This document shows positions 8,144 to 17,417 of a stretch of DNA of 64,000 nt, one piece after another. The notes under the pieces were generated by a model. That model saw only the letters and a program-made list of their open reading frames with translations, ran no database searches and was not told the origin of the DNA. Origin of the DNA: Enterobacter_D sp963521185 (GTDB taxonomy: Bacteria; Pseudomonadota; Gammaproteobacteria; Enterobacterales; Enterobacteriaceae); NCBI GenBank assembly GCA_963521185.1, contig CAUQTV010000001.1, positions 1-64,000 of the forward strand, written 5' to 3'. Each line of letters starts with the position of its first letter. Position 1 is the stretch's first letter. The position numbers and the translations under genes are program-made.

Positions 8144-9340
8144 GTGACCACCCGGCAGCACTCTTCACTGAGTATCGTCTTTATTCTTGGCCTGCTGGCC
8201 ATGCTGATGCCGCTCTCGATTGACATGTATTTGCCCGCGCTGCCCGTGATCGCGCAACAGTTTGCGGTGCCGGCAGGCAGCGCCCAGATGACGCTCAGCA
8301 CCTACATACTGGGTTTTGCGCTGGGACAACTGCTCTACGGCCCGATGGCGGACAGCATTGGGCGCAAGCCGGTGATCCTCGGCGGCACGCTGATTTTCGC
8401 CGCGGCGGCGGTGGCCTGCGCGCTGTCGCAGACCATCGATCAACTGATCACTATGCGCTTTTTCCACGGTCTTGCGGCTGCGGCAGCCAGCGTGGTGATC
8501 AACGCCCTGATGCGCGATATCTACCCGAAAGAAGAGTTCTCGCGGATGATGTCGTTCGTCATGCTGGTGACCACCGTTGCGCCGCTGATGGCACCGATGG
8601 TCGGCGGGGCGGTGCTGGTCTGGTTTAGCTGGCATGCGATTTTCTGGATCCTTGCCATTGCCGCGCTGCTGGCGTCGCTGATGATTTTCTTCTTCATTCG
8701 CGAAACCCTGCCGGTGGAGCGTCGGCAGAAATTTCACATCCGCACCACGCTCGGGAATTTCGCCACGCTGTTTCGTCATAAGCGCGTGCTGAGCTACATG
8801 CTGGCAAGCGGGTTCAGCTTTGCGGGGATGTTCTCGTTCCTCAGCGCCGGGCCGTTTGTCTACATTGAGATCAATCATGTCTCGCCGCAGGACTTTGGCT
8901 ACTACTTTGCGCTGAACATCGTGTTCCTGTTCATCATGACCATCATCAACGGTCGCTTTGTGCGTCGTGTCGGGGCGCTGAACATGTTCCGCGCCGGGCT
9001 GTGGGTTCAGTTTGTCATGGCGCTGTGGATGGTGCTGTGCGCGGCGTTCGACGTGGGGTTTTGGGCGCTGGTGGTCGGCGTGGCGGCCTTTGTCGGCTGC
9101 ATTTCGCTGGTGGCGTCAAACGCGATGGCGGTCATTCTGGATGAATTTCCGCACATGGCGGGAACGGCGTCGTCGCTGGCTGGCACGTTTCGTTTCGGTA
9201 TTGGTGCCATCGTCGGTGCGCTGCTTTCACTGGCCACGTTTAACAGCGCCTGGCCGATGATCTGGTCGATCGCGTTCTGCGCCAGCAGCTCCCTTCTGTT
9301 TTACCTCTACGCCAGCCGCCGCAAAAAATCCGCGAAGTAA
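8144..9340 (+). CDS. bcr: MFS efflux transporter Bcr (bicyclomycin/sulfonamide resistance)
   Basis: 398 aa, beginning at GTG 8144 behind CAGGAG (8129-8134) to give MTTRQHSSLSIVF as in E. coli Bcr (396 aa). Twelve hydrophobic segments, with the DHA1 motif A GPMADSIGRKPV between TM2 and TM3 and motif C-like GPFVYIE later. It is a proton-driven drug exporter (Bcr/CflA subfamily) in the inner membrane that confers resistance when overexpressed. Second gene after rsuA. Confidence 0.96.
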   Translation: MTTRQHSSLSIVFILGLLAMLMPLSIDMYLPALPVIAQQFAVPAGSAQMTLSTYILGFALGQLLYGPMADSIGRKPVILGGTLIFAAAAVACALSQTIDQLITMRFFHGLAAAAASVVINALMRDIYPKEEFSRMMSFVMLVTTVAPLMAPMVGGAVLVWFSWHAIFWILAIAALLASLMIFFFIRETLPVERRQKFHIRTTLGNFATLFRHKRVLSYMLASGFSFAGMFSFLSAGPFVYIEINHVSPQDFGYYFALNIVFLFIMTIINGRFVRRVGALNMFRAGLWVQFVMALWMVLCAAFDVGFWALVVGVAAFVGCISLVASNAMAVILDEFPHMAGTASSLAGTFRFGIGAIVGALLSLATFNSAWPMIWSIAFCASSSLLFYLYASRRKKSAK

Positions 9341-9348
9341 GCCTTTCG

Positions 9349-9370
9349 GGGGGCAAAACATGCCCCCTTC
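9349..9370 (+). terminator. Candidate terminator of rsuA-bcr
   Basis: A 6-bp all-GC stem (GGGGGC / GCCCCC) with loop AAAACAT, 8 bp after the bcr stop. The following tract is only TTCGTT, so termination may be partial. Confidence 0.5.
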
Positions 9371-9673
9371 GTTGATGCATATCAACCCATTTCGTTATTG
9401 TCATTCCGCATTTGTATATTTTATGTAAAATCCTTTTGTGTAAAAAGTCACATCTTTGTAGTTAAAAAGGTTGAGTCAGATCGCAAAAAGGGGTACATAT
9501 ACCCCGAAACGACACCCATGATCGTTGTGCTAAGACCCTAATAATTAGGCTGCTAAACCGCGTGGGCCAGGGATGTAAGCGGTTACGGGATCGCTGGCAG
9601 GACGACTTGTCAATGATGTGTTAATATTGTTGTAAAATAATTGTGAAGTGTTTTGGCTTCCGGGGATAAAGAC
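9371..9673. other. Intergenic region bcr-yejG, about 300 bp
   Basis: AT-rich and without a credible gene. It holds the perfect inverted repeat GGGGTA-CATA-TACCCC at 9490-9505. It probably contains the yejG promoter, with several TATAAT-like hexamers (for example TGTAAAAT around 9421-9430), none decisive. Confidence 0.5.
9490..9505. repeat. 16-bp inverted repeat upstream of yejG
   Basis: GGGGTACATATACCCC: 6-bp arms around CATA, about 170 bp before the yejG start. It is not followed by a T-run, so an operator or RNA hairpin is likelier than a terminator. Confidence 0.4.
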
Positions 9674-10018
9674 GTGAATACATTAAACCTCTCCATCGTG
9701 CATCGTTTGCCGCAGACCTATCGCTGGCTGGCGGGTTGCGCAGGTTCGAAAGTTGAACCGATTCCGCAAAATGGACTGAGCGGTGATAATTGTCTGGTCG
9801 CGTTAAAATTATTAAGCCCGGATGGCGACAGCGCATGGCCGGTGATGCACAAGCTGAGCCAGGCCCTGAGTGATATCGAAGTGCACTGCTCGGTGCTCGA
9901 ATGCGAAGGCGAGCCGTGTCTGTTCGTTAATCGCCAGGACGAGTTCGCCGCCACCTGCCGCCTGAAAAACTTCGGCGTCGCCATTGCAGAACCTTTCTCG
10001 AACAATAATCCGTTTTAA
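9674..10018 (+). CDS. yejG: YejG family protein
   Basis: 114 aa when begun at GTG 9674 (MNTLNLSIVHRLPQ), the E. coli YejG length. The upstream TTG at 9653 would add residues absent from the family. Conserved stretches are GSKVEPIPQNG, LVALKLLSPDGD and the C-terminus ATCRLKNFGVAIAEPFSN. Soluble, function unknown; E. coli yejG has been linked to aminoglycoside response. Convergent with yejF, whose stop is 21 bp away. Confidence 0.9.
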   Translation: MNTLNLSIVHRLPQTYRWLAGCAGSKVEPIPQNGLSGDNCLVALKLLSPDGDSAWPVMHKLSQALSDIEVHCSVLECEGEPCLFVNRQDEFAATCRLKNFGVAIAEPFSNNNPF

Positions 10019-10037
10019 GCAACAATCCGTTTTAAGC
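10004..10037. repeat. Tandem 17-bp duplication at the yejG 3' end
   Basis: The last codons and stop of yejG (AATAATCCGTTTTAAGC) are repeated immediately, differing at one of 17 bases. The second copy lies between the yejG and yejF stops and would re-encode NPF-stop. It looks like a recent local duplication. Confidence 0.85.
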
Positions 10038-10038
10038 G

Positions 10039-11628
10039 TTAGCTAAGCGTTAACAGCTGGCGCGTATACGGCTGCTGCGGGTTAGAAAAGACCAGCTCGC
10101 AGGCGCCTTGCTCCACCACTTCTCCCTGCGACAGCACAATTACCTGATGACACAGCGCGCGCACCACGTGCAAATCATGGCTGATAAAAATGTACGCCAG
10201 ACGGTGCTTCTCTTGCAGTGACTTCAGCAGCGTCAGAATTTGCGCCTGCACGGTGCGGTCCAGTGACGACGTTGGTTCATCCAGCACCATCAGTTCAGGC
10301 TTGAGGATCAGGGCGCGCGCAATGGCGATGCGCTGACGCTGGCCGCCGGAAAACTCAGCCGGATAGCGGTGACGCGTCTTCGGATCAAGCCCCACTTCAT
10401 TCATCACCTGAATCACCTGTTCTTCACGCGCCTGGGCGCTGAGCGCAGGCTGATGCACCCGCAAACCCTCTTCAATGATTTGCTGCACGTCCAGGCGCGG
10501 GTTAAGGGAAGAGTTGGGATCCTGGAACACCACCTGAATGCGGTGGCGAACGGGCAGCATCTGTTTGCGTCCCCAGTCATGCAGCGGCTTGCCGTCAAAG
10601 ATAATCCGCCCCTCGGAGGCGATTAAGCGCAGCAGCGCAAGCCCGGTGGTGCTCTTGCCGGAACCGGACTCGCCCACCAGGCCCAGCGTCTCACCGGGGC
10701 GCAGCGTAAAGCTGATGTTATTGACCACCGGCTTTTTACCAACCACGCGGCGAAAAATCCCTTTGCGTACGGGAAAGGCCACGCCTAAGTTCTCCACCTG
10801 CAACAGCGGCGGCGCATCAGCCTGCAAGGGGACCGGATCGCCGGAGGGTTCGCTGTCGAGCAGGCGTTGGGTGTAAGCATGCACGGGGCGGGCAAAGAGT
10901 TCTCGCGCGCTATTTTGCTCAACGCACTTCCCGTTGTGCATCACCGCCACGTTGTCGGCCAGCTTTTTAACAATGCTGAGGTTGTGAGTGATAAACAGCA
11001 GGCCCATGTTCAGCTCGTCACGAAGCTCGCGCAACAGCTGCAAAATTTGCGCCTGCACCGAGACGTCGAGCGCGGTGGTCGGTTCATCGGCGATCAGCAG
11101 TTCGGGGCGGGTCAGTAGCGCCATGGCAATCATCACGCGCTGGCGCTCGCCGCCGGAAAGCTGATGCGGGAAGTCACCGAGCCGGGATCGCGCATTGCAG
11201 ATACCCACGCGATCGAGGCAGTCGAGCATTTCGCTGCGTGCCGCTTCCCGTCGCATTCCACGGTGCAGCGACAGCACTTCATAAAGCTGTTTTTCCAGCG
11301 TATGCAGCGGGTTTAACGACACCATCGGCTCCTGGAAAATCATGGCGATTTTATTGCCGCGCACGCTGCGCAAGGTTTTTTCAGGGGCGTGCAGCAGCGA
11401 CGCGCCGTGAAACAGAATATCCCCGGTCGGGTATTCCACGGGCGGCGACGGCAGCAGGCGCAGAACGGACAGCGCGCTGACGCTCTTACCGGAGCCGGAT
11501 TCGCCCACCAGCGCCAGTGTTTCGCCCGCGCTGATGTGCAACGACAGGTCGCTGACCACGGTGCGTAACTGGTCTTGTTGGCGAAACGCAATCGTCAGCG
11601 AATCGATCTGGAGCAGGGGAGAGGTCAT
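10039..11628 (-). CDS. yejF: Peptide/microcin C ABC transporter, double ATPase YejF
   Basis: 529 aa from MTSPLLQIDSLT, the E. coli length. The frame extends 16 codons upstream into yejE but without a better signal. Two ABC ATPase domains in one chain: Walker A GESGSGKS twice (about residues 41-48 and 325-332), signature LSGGERQR and SGGQRQR, Walker B LLIADEPTT and LMVLDEPTS. It energises the YejABEF oligopeptide importer, which also takes up microcin C. Starts 1 bp after the yejE stop, so translation is probably coupled. Confidence 0.96.
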   Translation of the reverse strand: MTSPLLQIDSLTIAFRQQDQLRTVVSDLSLHISAGETLALVGESGSGKSVSALSVLRLLPSPPVEYPTGDILFHGASLLHAPEKTLRSVRGNKIAMIFQEPMVSLNPLHTLEKQLYEVLSLHRGMRREAARSEMLDCLDRVGICNARSRLGDFPHQLSGGERQRVMIAMALLTRPELLIADEPTTALDVSVQAQILQLLRELRDELNMGLLFITHNLSIVKKLADNVAVMHNGKCVEQNSARELFARPVHAYTQRLLDSEPSGDPVPLQADAPPLLQVENLGVAFPVRKGIFRRVVGKKPVVNNISFTLRPGETLGLVGESGSGKSTTGLALLRLIASEGRIIFDGKPLHDWGRKQMLPVRHRIQVVFQDPNSSLNPRLDVQQIIEEGLRVHQPALSAQAREEQVIQVMNEVGLDPKTRHRYPAEFSGGQRQRIAIARALILKPELMVLDEPTSSLDRTVQAQILTLLKSLQEKHRLAYIFISHDLHVVRALCHQVIVLSQGEVVEQGACELVFSNPQQPYTRQLLTLS

Positions 11629-11629
11629 C

Positions 11630-12655
11630 TTAAACCGCCTTGTTCGGATCAAAGGCATCGCGCACCGCTTCGCCAATAAAAATGAGCAGCGACAGCAGTA
11701 CCGCTACCGATAAAAACGCCGCAATGCCCAGCCACGGTGCCTGAAGATTATTTTTACCCTGCAACAGCAGCTCCCCCAGCGAGGGTGAACCGAGCGGCAA
11801 ACCGAAGCCAAGAAAATCGAGCGAGGTGAGCGTGGTGATCGAGCTGCACAAAATAAACGGGATAAAGGTCAGCGTGGCGACCATCGCGTTTGGCAGCATG
11901 TGGCGGAAGATGATCCCGCGATCGCTCACCCCCAGCGCCAGGGCTGCGCGGATATAGTCAAAATTACGCGTGCGTAGAAACTCAGCGCGTACCACGCCCA
12001 CGAGGCTCATCCAGCCAAACAGCACGGTCACCGCCAGCAGCCACCAGAAGCCGGGCTGGATCACGCTGGAGAGCAGGATAATCAGAAACAGCGTCGGCAT
12101 ACCGGCCCAGACCTCAATAAAACGCTGGCCGATAAGATCGATTTTGCCACCGTAATAGCCCTGCACCGCCCCTGCCAGCACGCCGATCACGCTGGAAAAC
12201 AGCGTGAGCAGCAGGCCAAACAGGATGGAGATACGCGTGCCGTACAGAATTCTCGCCAGCACATCGCTGCCGTTAGCGTCCGTGCCGAACCAGTTCTGCG
12301 CGGAAGGGGGGGAGGGAAACGGCGTGTCGGTGGCGAAATTAATACTGCGCGCACCAAAGCGGATGGGGGCCCACAGCACCCAGCCGTTCTTTTCCAACTG
12401 GGTTTGCAGCCACGGATCCTGATAATCGGCGGGGGTGGCGAATTCACCGCCAAACGCCGTCTCGCGGTAATCTTTCAACACCGGGGCAAACCAGTGCCCG
12501 TCGTAGCGCACCAGCAGCGGTTTATCATTGGCGACCAGCTCCGCGCACAGGCTTAGCGCGAACAGAATGAGAAAGATCCACAGCGACCAGTAGCCGCGAC
12601 GGTTGTGGCGAAAGCGCGCCCAGCGGGCCTGGTTAACATGGCTTAATTGACGCAT
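11630..12655 (-). CDS. yejE: Peptide/microcin C ABC transporter permease YejE
   Basis: 341 aa as in E. coli. DppC-type permease: one N-terminal TM (residues 25-45), a large periplasmic loop, then five TM segments. The EAA motif is around EFLRTRNFDYIRAALALGVS. It pairs with YejB to form the membrane channel. Its start overlaps the yejB stop by one base (TGATG). Confidence 0.96.
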   Translation of the reverse strand: MRQLSHVNQARWARFRHNRRGYWSLWIFLILFALSLCAELVANDKPLLVRYDGHWFAPVLKDYRETAFGGEFATPADYQDPWLQTQLEKNGWVLWAPIRFGARSINFATDTPFPSPPSAQNWFGTDANGSDVLARILYGTRISILFGLLLTLFSSVIGVLAGAVQGYYGGKIDLIGQRFIEVWAGMPTLFLIILLSSVIQPGFWWLLAVTVLFGWMSLVGVVRAEFLRTRNFDYIRAALALGVSDRGIIFRHMLPNAMVATLTFIPFILCSSITTLTSLDFLGFGLPLGSPSLGELLLQGKNNLQAPWLGIAAFLSVAVLLSLLIFIGEAVRDAFDPNKAV

Positions 12656-13749
12656 CAGCGGCCCTCAAAATCAATGCGTGGATCCACCAGCGTATAGCTG
12701 ATATCGCTCAAAATATTCAGCAGCAGGCCAATCAGCGTGAAAATATAGAGTGTGCCAAACATCACCGGGTAATCGCGGGATACGGTAGCCTCGTAGCCCA
12801 GCAGTCCCAGGCCGTTGAGGGAAAACATCACCTCAATCAATAGCGAGCCGGTGAAGAACATGCTGATAAAGGTGGCCGGAAAGCCTGCAATCACCAGCAG
12901 CATGGCATTACGAAACACGTGCTTATGCAGAATGTTGCGCTCGCTGACCCCTTTGGCGCGCGCGGTGACCACGTACTGTTTGCGGATCTCATCGAGAAAG
13001 GAATTTTTGGTCAGCATGGTAAGGGCGGCAAAGCCGCCGATCACCGTCGCCAGCACCGGCAGGGTGATGTGCCACACATAATCGGTGATCTTTTGATACC
13101 ACGGCAGCGTATCAAAATTGGCCGATACCAGACCGCGCAGCGGGAAAATATCGTAATAGCTGCCGCCGGCAAAAAAGACGATCAGCAAAACGGCAAACAG
13201 AAACGCCGGGATCGCATAGCCAATGATAATGAACGCGCTGCTCCAGATATCAAAGCGGCTGCCGTTGTACACCGCTTTGCGAATGCCAAGGGGGATCGAC
13301 ACCAGATAAATAATCAGCGTTCCCCACAGCCCGAGGGTTACCGAGACCGGCATACTGTCTTTGATCAGCTGTAACACCGAGGCGCTGCGAAACAGGCTGT
13401 CGCCGAAATCAAAGCGCGCGTAATTCCACAGCATGGTGAAATAACGCTCGTAGATCGGCTTATCGAAGCCGTAGCGTTTCGTGATCTCTTCGATGACTTC
13501 AGGATCCAGCCCGCGTCCGCCGCGATAGCGCCCGTCGGCGGCATTGCCCACGCCGGTGCGGGCATGCCCTGCGCCCATCATTTCACCGCCGCCACCGGGC
13601 AGGGTGCCCTGCTGACCGAACTCAATAGCGGCGATGGCCTGATCGACCGGGCCGCCGGGGGCAATTTGCACGATGAAAAAGTTAATCGTGATGATGGCCC
13701 ACAGCGTGGGGATCAGCAGCAATAAACGGCGGAGTAAATAAGCGCCCAT
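12655..13749 (-). CDS. yejB: Peptide/microcin C ABC transporter permease YejB
   Basis: 364 aa as in E. coli. DppB-type permease with an N-terminal TM (residues 5-28), a Gly-rich periplasmic insert (GGGGEMMGAGHARTG, about residues 52-66) and five further TM segments. The EAA-like loop is RKQYVVTARAKGVSERN. It forms the pore with YejE. It starts 9 bp after the yejA stop behind AAGGAGAGACG. Confidence 0.96.
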   Translation of the reverse strand: MGAYLLRRLLLLIPTLWAIITINFFIVQIAPGGPVDQAIAAIEFGQQGTLPGGGGEMMGAGHARTGVGNAADGRYRGGRGLDPEVIEEITKRYGFDKPIYERYFTMLWNYARFDFGDSLFRSASVLQLIKDSMPVSVTLGLWGTLIIYLVSIPLGIRKAVYNGSRFDIWSSAFIIIGYAIPAFLFAVLLIVFFAGGSYYDIFPLRGLVSANFDTLPWYQKITDYVWHITLPVLATVIGGFAALTMLTKNSFLDEIRKQYVVTARAKGVSERNILHKHVFRNAMLLVIAGFPATFISMFFTGSLLIEVMFSLNGLGLLGYEATVSRDYPVMFGTLYIFTLIGLLLNILSDISYTLVDPRIDFEGR

Positions 13750-13758
13750 CGTCTCTCC

Positions 13759-15567
13759 TTAGCGTCTGGCGGCAGGCAGTTTGGCCGCTTTATTGACGTC
13801 ATACCACCAGGTATCAAACCCCAGTGAATAAATTGGACGCCGGGTCGGCATAGAGAATTTATCCCAGTACGCCAGGCGGTCAGACGCCATATACCACATG
13901 GGCAGCATGTAATAATTCCACGTCAGCACGCGATCCAGCGCGCGTCCGAGCGGCAGCAGCTTCGCTTTATCGCCCTGTGCGGCAATGATTTTACCCAGTA
14001 GTGTATCAATGGCCGGGCTGGAGACGCCCGGCGTGTTGTAGGTGGAATCGATGTATTCAGAGCCCCAGGAGATCTGTAAATCGGTTCCCGGCCACGGCGT
14101 GGCCTGCACAGTGCGCGGCATCATATCAAAATCACGCGTACGCAGACGGTTATTGAGCTGTGAGTTATCGACCTGGCGCACGTTAAGCGTAATGCCCAGC
14201 CGCGCGAGGTTGTGCTGGAACGGCATCACCCACAGGTTGTTACTGCCTGCTGGCAGCAGTAGCTCAAAGCTGAAGGGCTTGCCGGTTTTGCTCTCCACAA
14301 GCTGCTTATCTTTCAGCACCCAGCCCGCATCCGCCAGCAGTTTGCTGGCCTTCAGCAGGTTATCCCGGTCAAAGCCGTTGCCTTTGGAGACGGGCGGTTG
14401 ATATACCGAGGTAAATACCTCCGGCGACAGTTGCGCCTTCAGGGGGGCCAGCAGCATCAGTTCAGCCGCATCCGGATAACCGCGGGCGGCATACTCGGTA
14501 TTCTGGAAATAGCTGTTTGCCCGCGCATAGGCTCCATAAAACAGCGCTTTATTCATCCATTCAAAGTCGAACGCCAGCGTGAGCGCCTCGCGCACCCGGC
14601 GATCGCGAAACAGCGGTCGCTGATTATTAAACGCCAGCCAGCGCGTATTTTGCGCCGATTCATTCTTCTGTTCGTCTTTCACGATAAAGTGGTTGGCGAA
14701 ATTCTTGCCAACGTAGCGCGTCGCCCAGTTTTTCGCATCGCCCTCCTGGCGGAAGTCAAACGCCCCGGCCTTAAAGGCTTCAAAGGCGACGTTGTCATCC
14801 AGATAGTAGTCATAGCGAATGTTATCGAAGTTCCACAGGCCACGGTTAACCGGCAGATCCGCCGCCCAGTAATCCTTCACGCGGGTGTAGACAATGTACT
14901 GCCCCATACGCCACCGGCTGATGCGATACGGGCCGCTGGCGAGCGGTGGCGTGCTGATGGGGTCGCTAAGCTTGTGATCCTTCCAGAATTTTTCCGGCAT
15001 CACCGGCAGGGTGAACAGGCTGAGGAGATCTTCTTTTCCGGGCTTCGCCAGCGTAATGCGCACCGTGAGCGGAGAGATTGCTTTTACCGTTGTGCCTTTG
15101 TAGATCAGGCGAAACTGCGGCACGCCTTCGGTCATGAATTTATGAAAGGTAAAAGCAACATCGCTGGCGCGAATGGGCGAACCGTCATGAAACCTGGCGT
15201 TGGGGTTAATGCTGATTTCAGCCCAGGCGTAGTCGTCAGCGTAGCGCGCCATTTCAGCAATCAGCGGATAGTAGCTGCCGGGTTCATCGTCGGAGGTCGC
15301 ATAGAGCGCGTCGTACAGGGATTCCGTGCGCACGGCGGCATTGCCACGCAGGGCGAAACGGTTGAAGTTATCAAAGGTGCCGATGACCGAGCGCGTGATG
15401 CTTCCGCCTTTCGGGGCCGCCGGATCCACGTAGTCATAATGCGTGAAGTTTATGGCGTATTTCGGTTCGCCGATCACGGCAAACGCATAGCTCTCTTTGA
15501 TGGTCTGAGCGTGACCTGTGAGTGTGACCAGAGATAACAAGAGACAAAACAGGCGCACAACGCTCAT
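13759..15567 (-). CDS. yejA: Periplasmic peptide-binding protein YejA
   Basis: 602 aa (E. coli 604). A Sec signal peptide (MSVVRLFCLLLSLVTLTGHA) is followed by an SBP_bac_5 binding protein with IKESYAFAVIGEPKYA and GGSITRSVIGTFDNFN near the mature N-terminus. It delivers oligopeptides, and microcin C in E. coli, to YejBEF. First gene of the yejABEF operon, which runs right to left. Confidence 0.95.
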   Translation of the reverse strand: MSVVRLFCLLLSLVTLTGHAQTIKESYAFAVIGEPKYAINFTHYDYVDPAAPKGGSITRSVIGTFDNFNRFALRGNAAVRTESLYDALYATSDDEPGSYYPLIAEMARYADDYAWAEISINPNARFHDGSPIRASDVAFTFHKFMTEGVPQFRLIYKGTTVKAISPLTVRITLAKPGKEDLLSLFTLPVMPEKFWKDHKLSDPISTPPLASGPYRISRWRMGQYIVYTRVKDYWAADLPVNRGLWNFDNIRYDYYLDDNVAFEAFKAGAFDFRQEGDAKNWATRYVGKNFANHFIVKDEQKNESAQNTRWLAFNNQRPLFRDRRVREALTLAFDFEWMNKALFYGAYARANSYFQNTEYAARGYPDAAELMLLAPLKAQLSPEVFTSVYQPPVSKGNGFDRDNLLKASKLLADAGWVLKDKQLVESKTGKPFSFELLLPAGSNNLWVMPFQHNLARLGITLNVRQVDNSQLNNRLRTRDFDMMPRTVQATPWPGTDLQISWGSEYIDSTYNTPGVSSPAIDTLLGKIIAAQGDKAKLLPLGRALDRVLTWNYYMLPMWYMASDRLAYWDKFSMPTRRPIYSLGFDTWWYDVNKAAKLPAARR

Positions 15568-15636
15568 CAGGGCATCATCCTTCTACCAGGGTGTTTTGGT
15601 GAGCCAATAATAAGTGACCGGCCGTCAGTTGTGAAC

Positions 15637-17202
15637 TTATTCACACTGAAGTTGGGCGATGAACGGAGGTTCCTGCCAGGCCATAAACTGGGTCAGCGTC
15701 ATCGGGCGGCTGAAATAGTAGCCTTGCAGGAAGTGTACGCCATGCTCGCGCAGCCATCTTGCCTGTTCGGGGGTTTCAACGCCTTCCGCCACCGTCAGCA
15801 TATTGAGGCGTTTTGCCAGCATCAGTACCGCATCCAACACCGGGGAGTTTACCGTGTTCATGTCGATGACGTTCACAAACCCGCGATCGATCTTCAGATA
15901 GTCCATCGTGAACCGCTCAAGATAGATTAACGCGCTGTGCCCGGTACCGAAGTCGTCAATGGCAATTTCGTAACCATCGTCATGCAGCCATTTAAACAAC
16001 TTCACCGCTTCGGTTTGTTTGATCATGTCGCGCTCGGTGATTTCCAGCACGATACTGAAATGCCCGGCGGGCAGCGAAGCGGAGAACTGGTGAATGTCTT
16101 CAATAAATCGGCCCGAATGCAAATGCCCTGGGGCGATGTTGACGCCCATTTTGGCCCCAACGGGCAGGCGCGTTTGCAGCACTGGCGCGTCGAGGGCGAT
16201 CAGGCGAAACAGATGCAGCGTTAGCGGGACGATCAGTTTTTGCGCTTCGGCCAGCGGAATAAAGGTATCGGGCGGGATCTCACCCCGGGTTGGGTGCTTC
16301 CAGCGCAGCAGGGCTTCCACGCCGCTCATGCGTAGCGATCCGGCTTCTACCACCGGCTGATACACCACGTAAAATTGCTCATTCTTGATGGCCTGTAGAA
16401 TATCCCGGCCTGGCCGCAGGCGTCGGCGCAGCACGGCCGCGCAGAGTAATCCGCACAGCAGACCGGCCAACAACCCCGGCAGCAGCGCGAGCTGGATATC
16501 CTGGGGCGTCCATTTGTCGGCGAACAGCAGCACGTTTAACGGCAGTCCGTCGATGCTTGCCGTCCTGACGGGCTGTTGGGTCAGGCTCTCAAGGTTTATC
16601 AGATGACTGGAAAACGTTGAAATCGCATAGCTGCCCACCGCCAGTGCGACGCCGTTATAGTTTTCCTGGCGCGTGGTCGATATCAGATAGGGAGTAAGGT
16701 TTACGTTGATGGAGACAAAGACACCCCGATCGTCGAGTATCGGGCTTTTGAACCACATGGCGATGGCGGGTTTATCCGGCATCATTGGCGTACCCGGCAA
16801 GACCTCCATATCCCGATCTTTGGTGAGATCAAGGCCAGGCACCAGATCCTTAAGCGGCGCATCCAGCACGCCCGTAGCGGAAGAGCAGAAGGCATTTTGA
16901 TTGCGAATAAGCAGGAACGCGCGCACGTTCACGCTAAAGGCCGCGCGCGAGGTTAATTCACTCGTCACGTCTTCGCATTTGCTTAATGCCAGAGGTTGCA
17001 GCGCCTTTGCGGTATTTTGCAAATCGCTGAAGTAGCTTTCAAGGTTGGTGCGGATATCCTTAATCGAGCGATCCAGCTGCTGCTCACGCTTGTGTGCCGC
17101 CACCATAAACTGGAAGCCGCCCACAATAATAGCCGCAACCACGCCCACCAGGACGCTGATCGTCAGAATTTTACGGCGCGCAAAAGAGGTGCGGGTGAGC
17201 AT
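15637..17202 (-). CDS. pdeN: Cyclic-di-GMP phosphodiesterase PdeN (Rtn), CSS-EAL
   Basis: 521 aa (E. coli 518). Layout: TM1 (about 14-34), periplasmic CSS-motif sensor (FCSSATG, with paired Cys), TM2 (about 240-262), cytoplasmic EAL domain. Catalytic elements are complete: VEALLRW (EAL), NIAPGHL, EITERD, DDFGTGHS, KIDRGF, VAEGVET and LQGYYFSRP. It hydrolyses c-di-GMP to pGpG. In this class the periplasmic disulfide state controls activity through DsbA/DsbB. The gene is monocistronic, facing away from the yejA 5' end. Confidence 0.95.
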   Translation of the reverse strand: MLTRTSFARRKILTISVLVGVVAAIIVGGFQFMVAAHKREQQLDRSIKDIRTNLESYFSDLQNTAKALQPLALSKCEDVTSELTSRAAFSVNVRAFLLIRNQNAFCSSATGVLDAPLKDLVPGLDLTKDRDMEVLPGTPMMPDKPAIAMWFKSPILDDRGVFVSINVNLTPYLISTTRQENYNGVALAVGSYAISTFSSHLINLESLTQQPVRTASIDGLPLNVLLFADKWTPQDIQLALLPGLLAGLLCGLLCAAVLRRRLRPGRDILQAIKNEQFYVVYQPVVEAGSLRMSGVEALLRWKHPTRGEIPPDTFIPLAEAQKLIVPLTLHLFRLIALDAPVLQTRLPVGAKMGVNIAPGHLHSGRFIEDIHQFSASLPAGHFSIVLEITERDMIKQTEAVKLFKWLHDDGYEIAIDDFGTGHSALIYLERFTMDYLKIDRGFVNVIDMNTVNSPVLDAVLMLAKRLNMLTVAEGVETPEQARWLREHGVHFLQGYYFSRPMTLTQFMAWQEPPFIAQLQCE

Positions 17203-17326
17203 AGCGTTATCTTATCCGGAAGAGCTGTCGCGTAACACGGTCAGCCGATCGCCTTGATTTTAAAGACTATAGCCTGGAAAAGCGCGGATAGTCATACCTT
17301 TATATAGGTTTAAATGTACATTCAGG

Positions 17327-17356
17327 CAAAAAAAAAGCACTGCCAGAGCAGTGCTT
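17327..17356 (-). terminator. mepS terminator
   Basis: Nine-bp stem AAGCACTGC / GCAGTGCTT with a CAGA loop. On the minus strand it is followed by seven or more T, giving a strong intrinsic terminator about 60 bp after the mepS stop. Confidence 0.9.
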
Positions 17357-17417
17357 CTTTATTAATCCTGTTGTCGGCCAAGGGAAAACCCATAACAGGA
17401 TCCGTTAAACATAACGA

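Noticed and set aside
14398..15537. 379-aa plus-strand open frame
   Set aside because: Exactly antisense to yejA, which has a signal peptide and family motifs. Long antisense frames are expected in GC-rich coding DNA.
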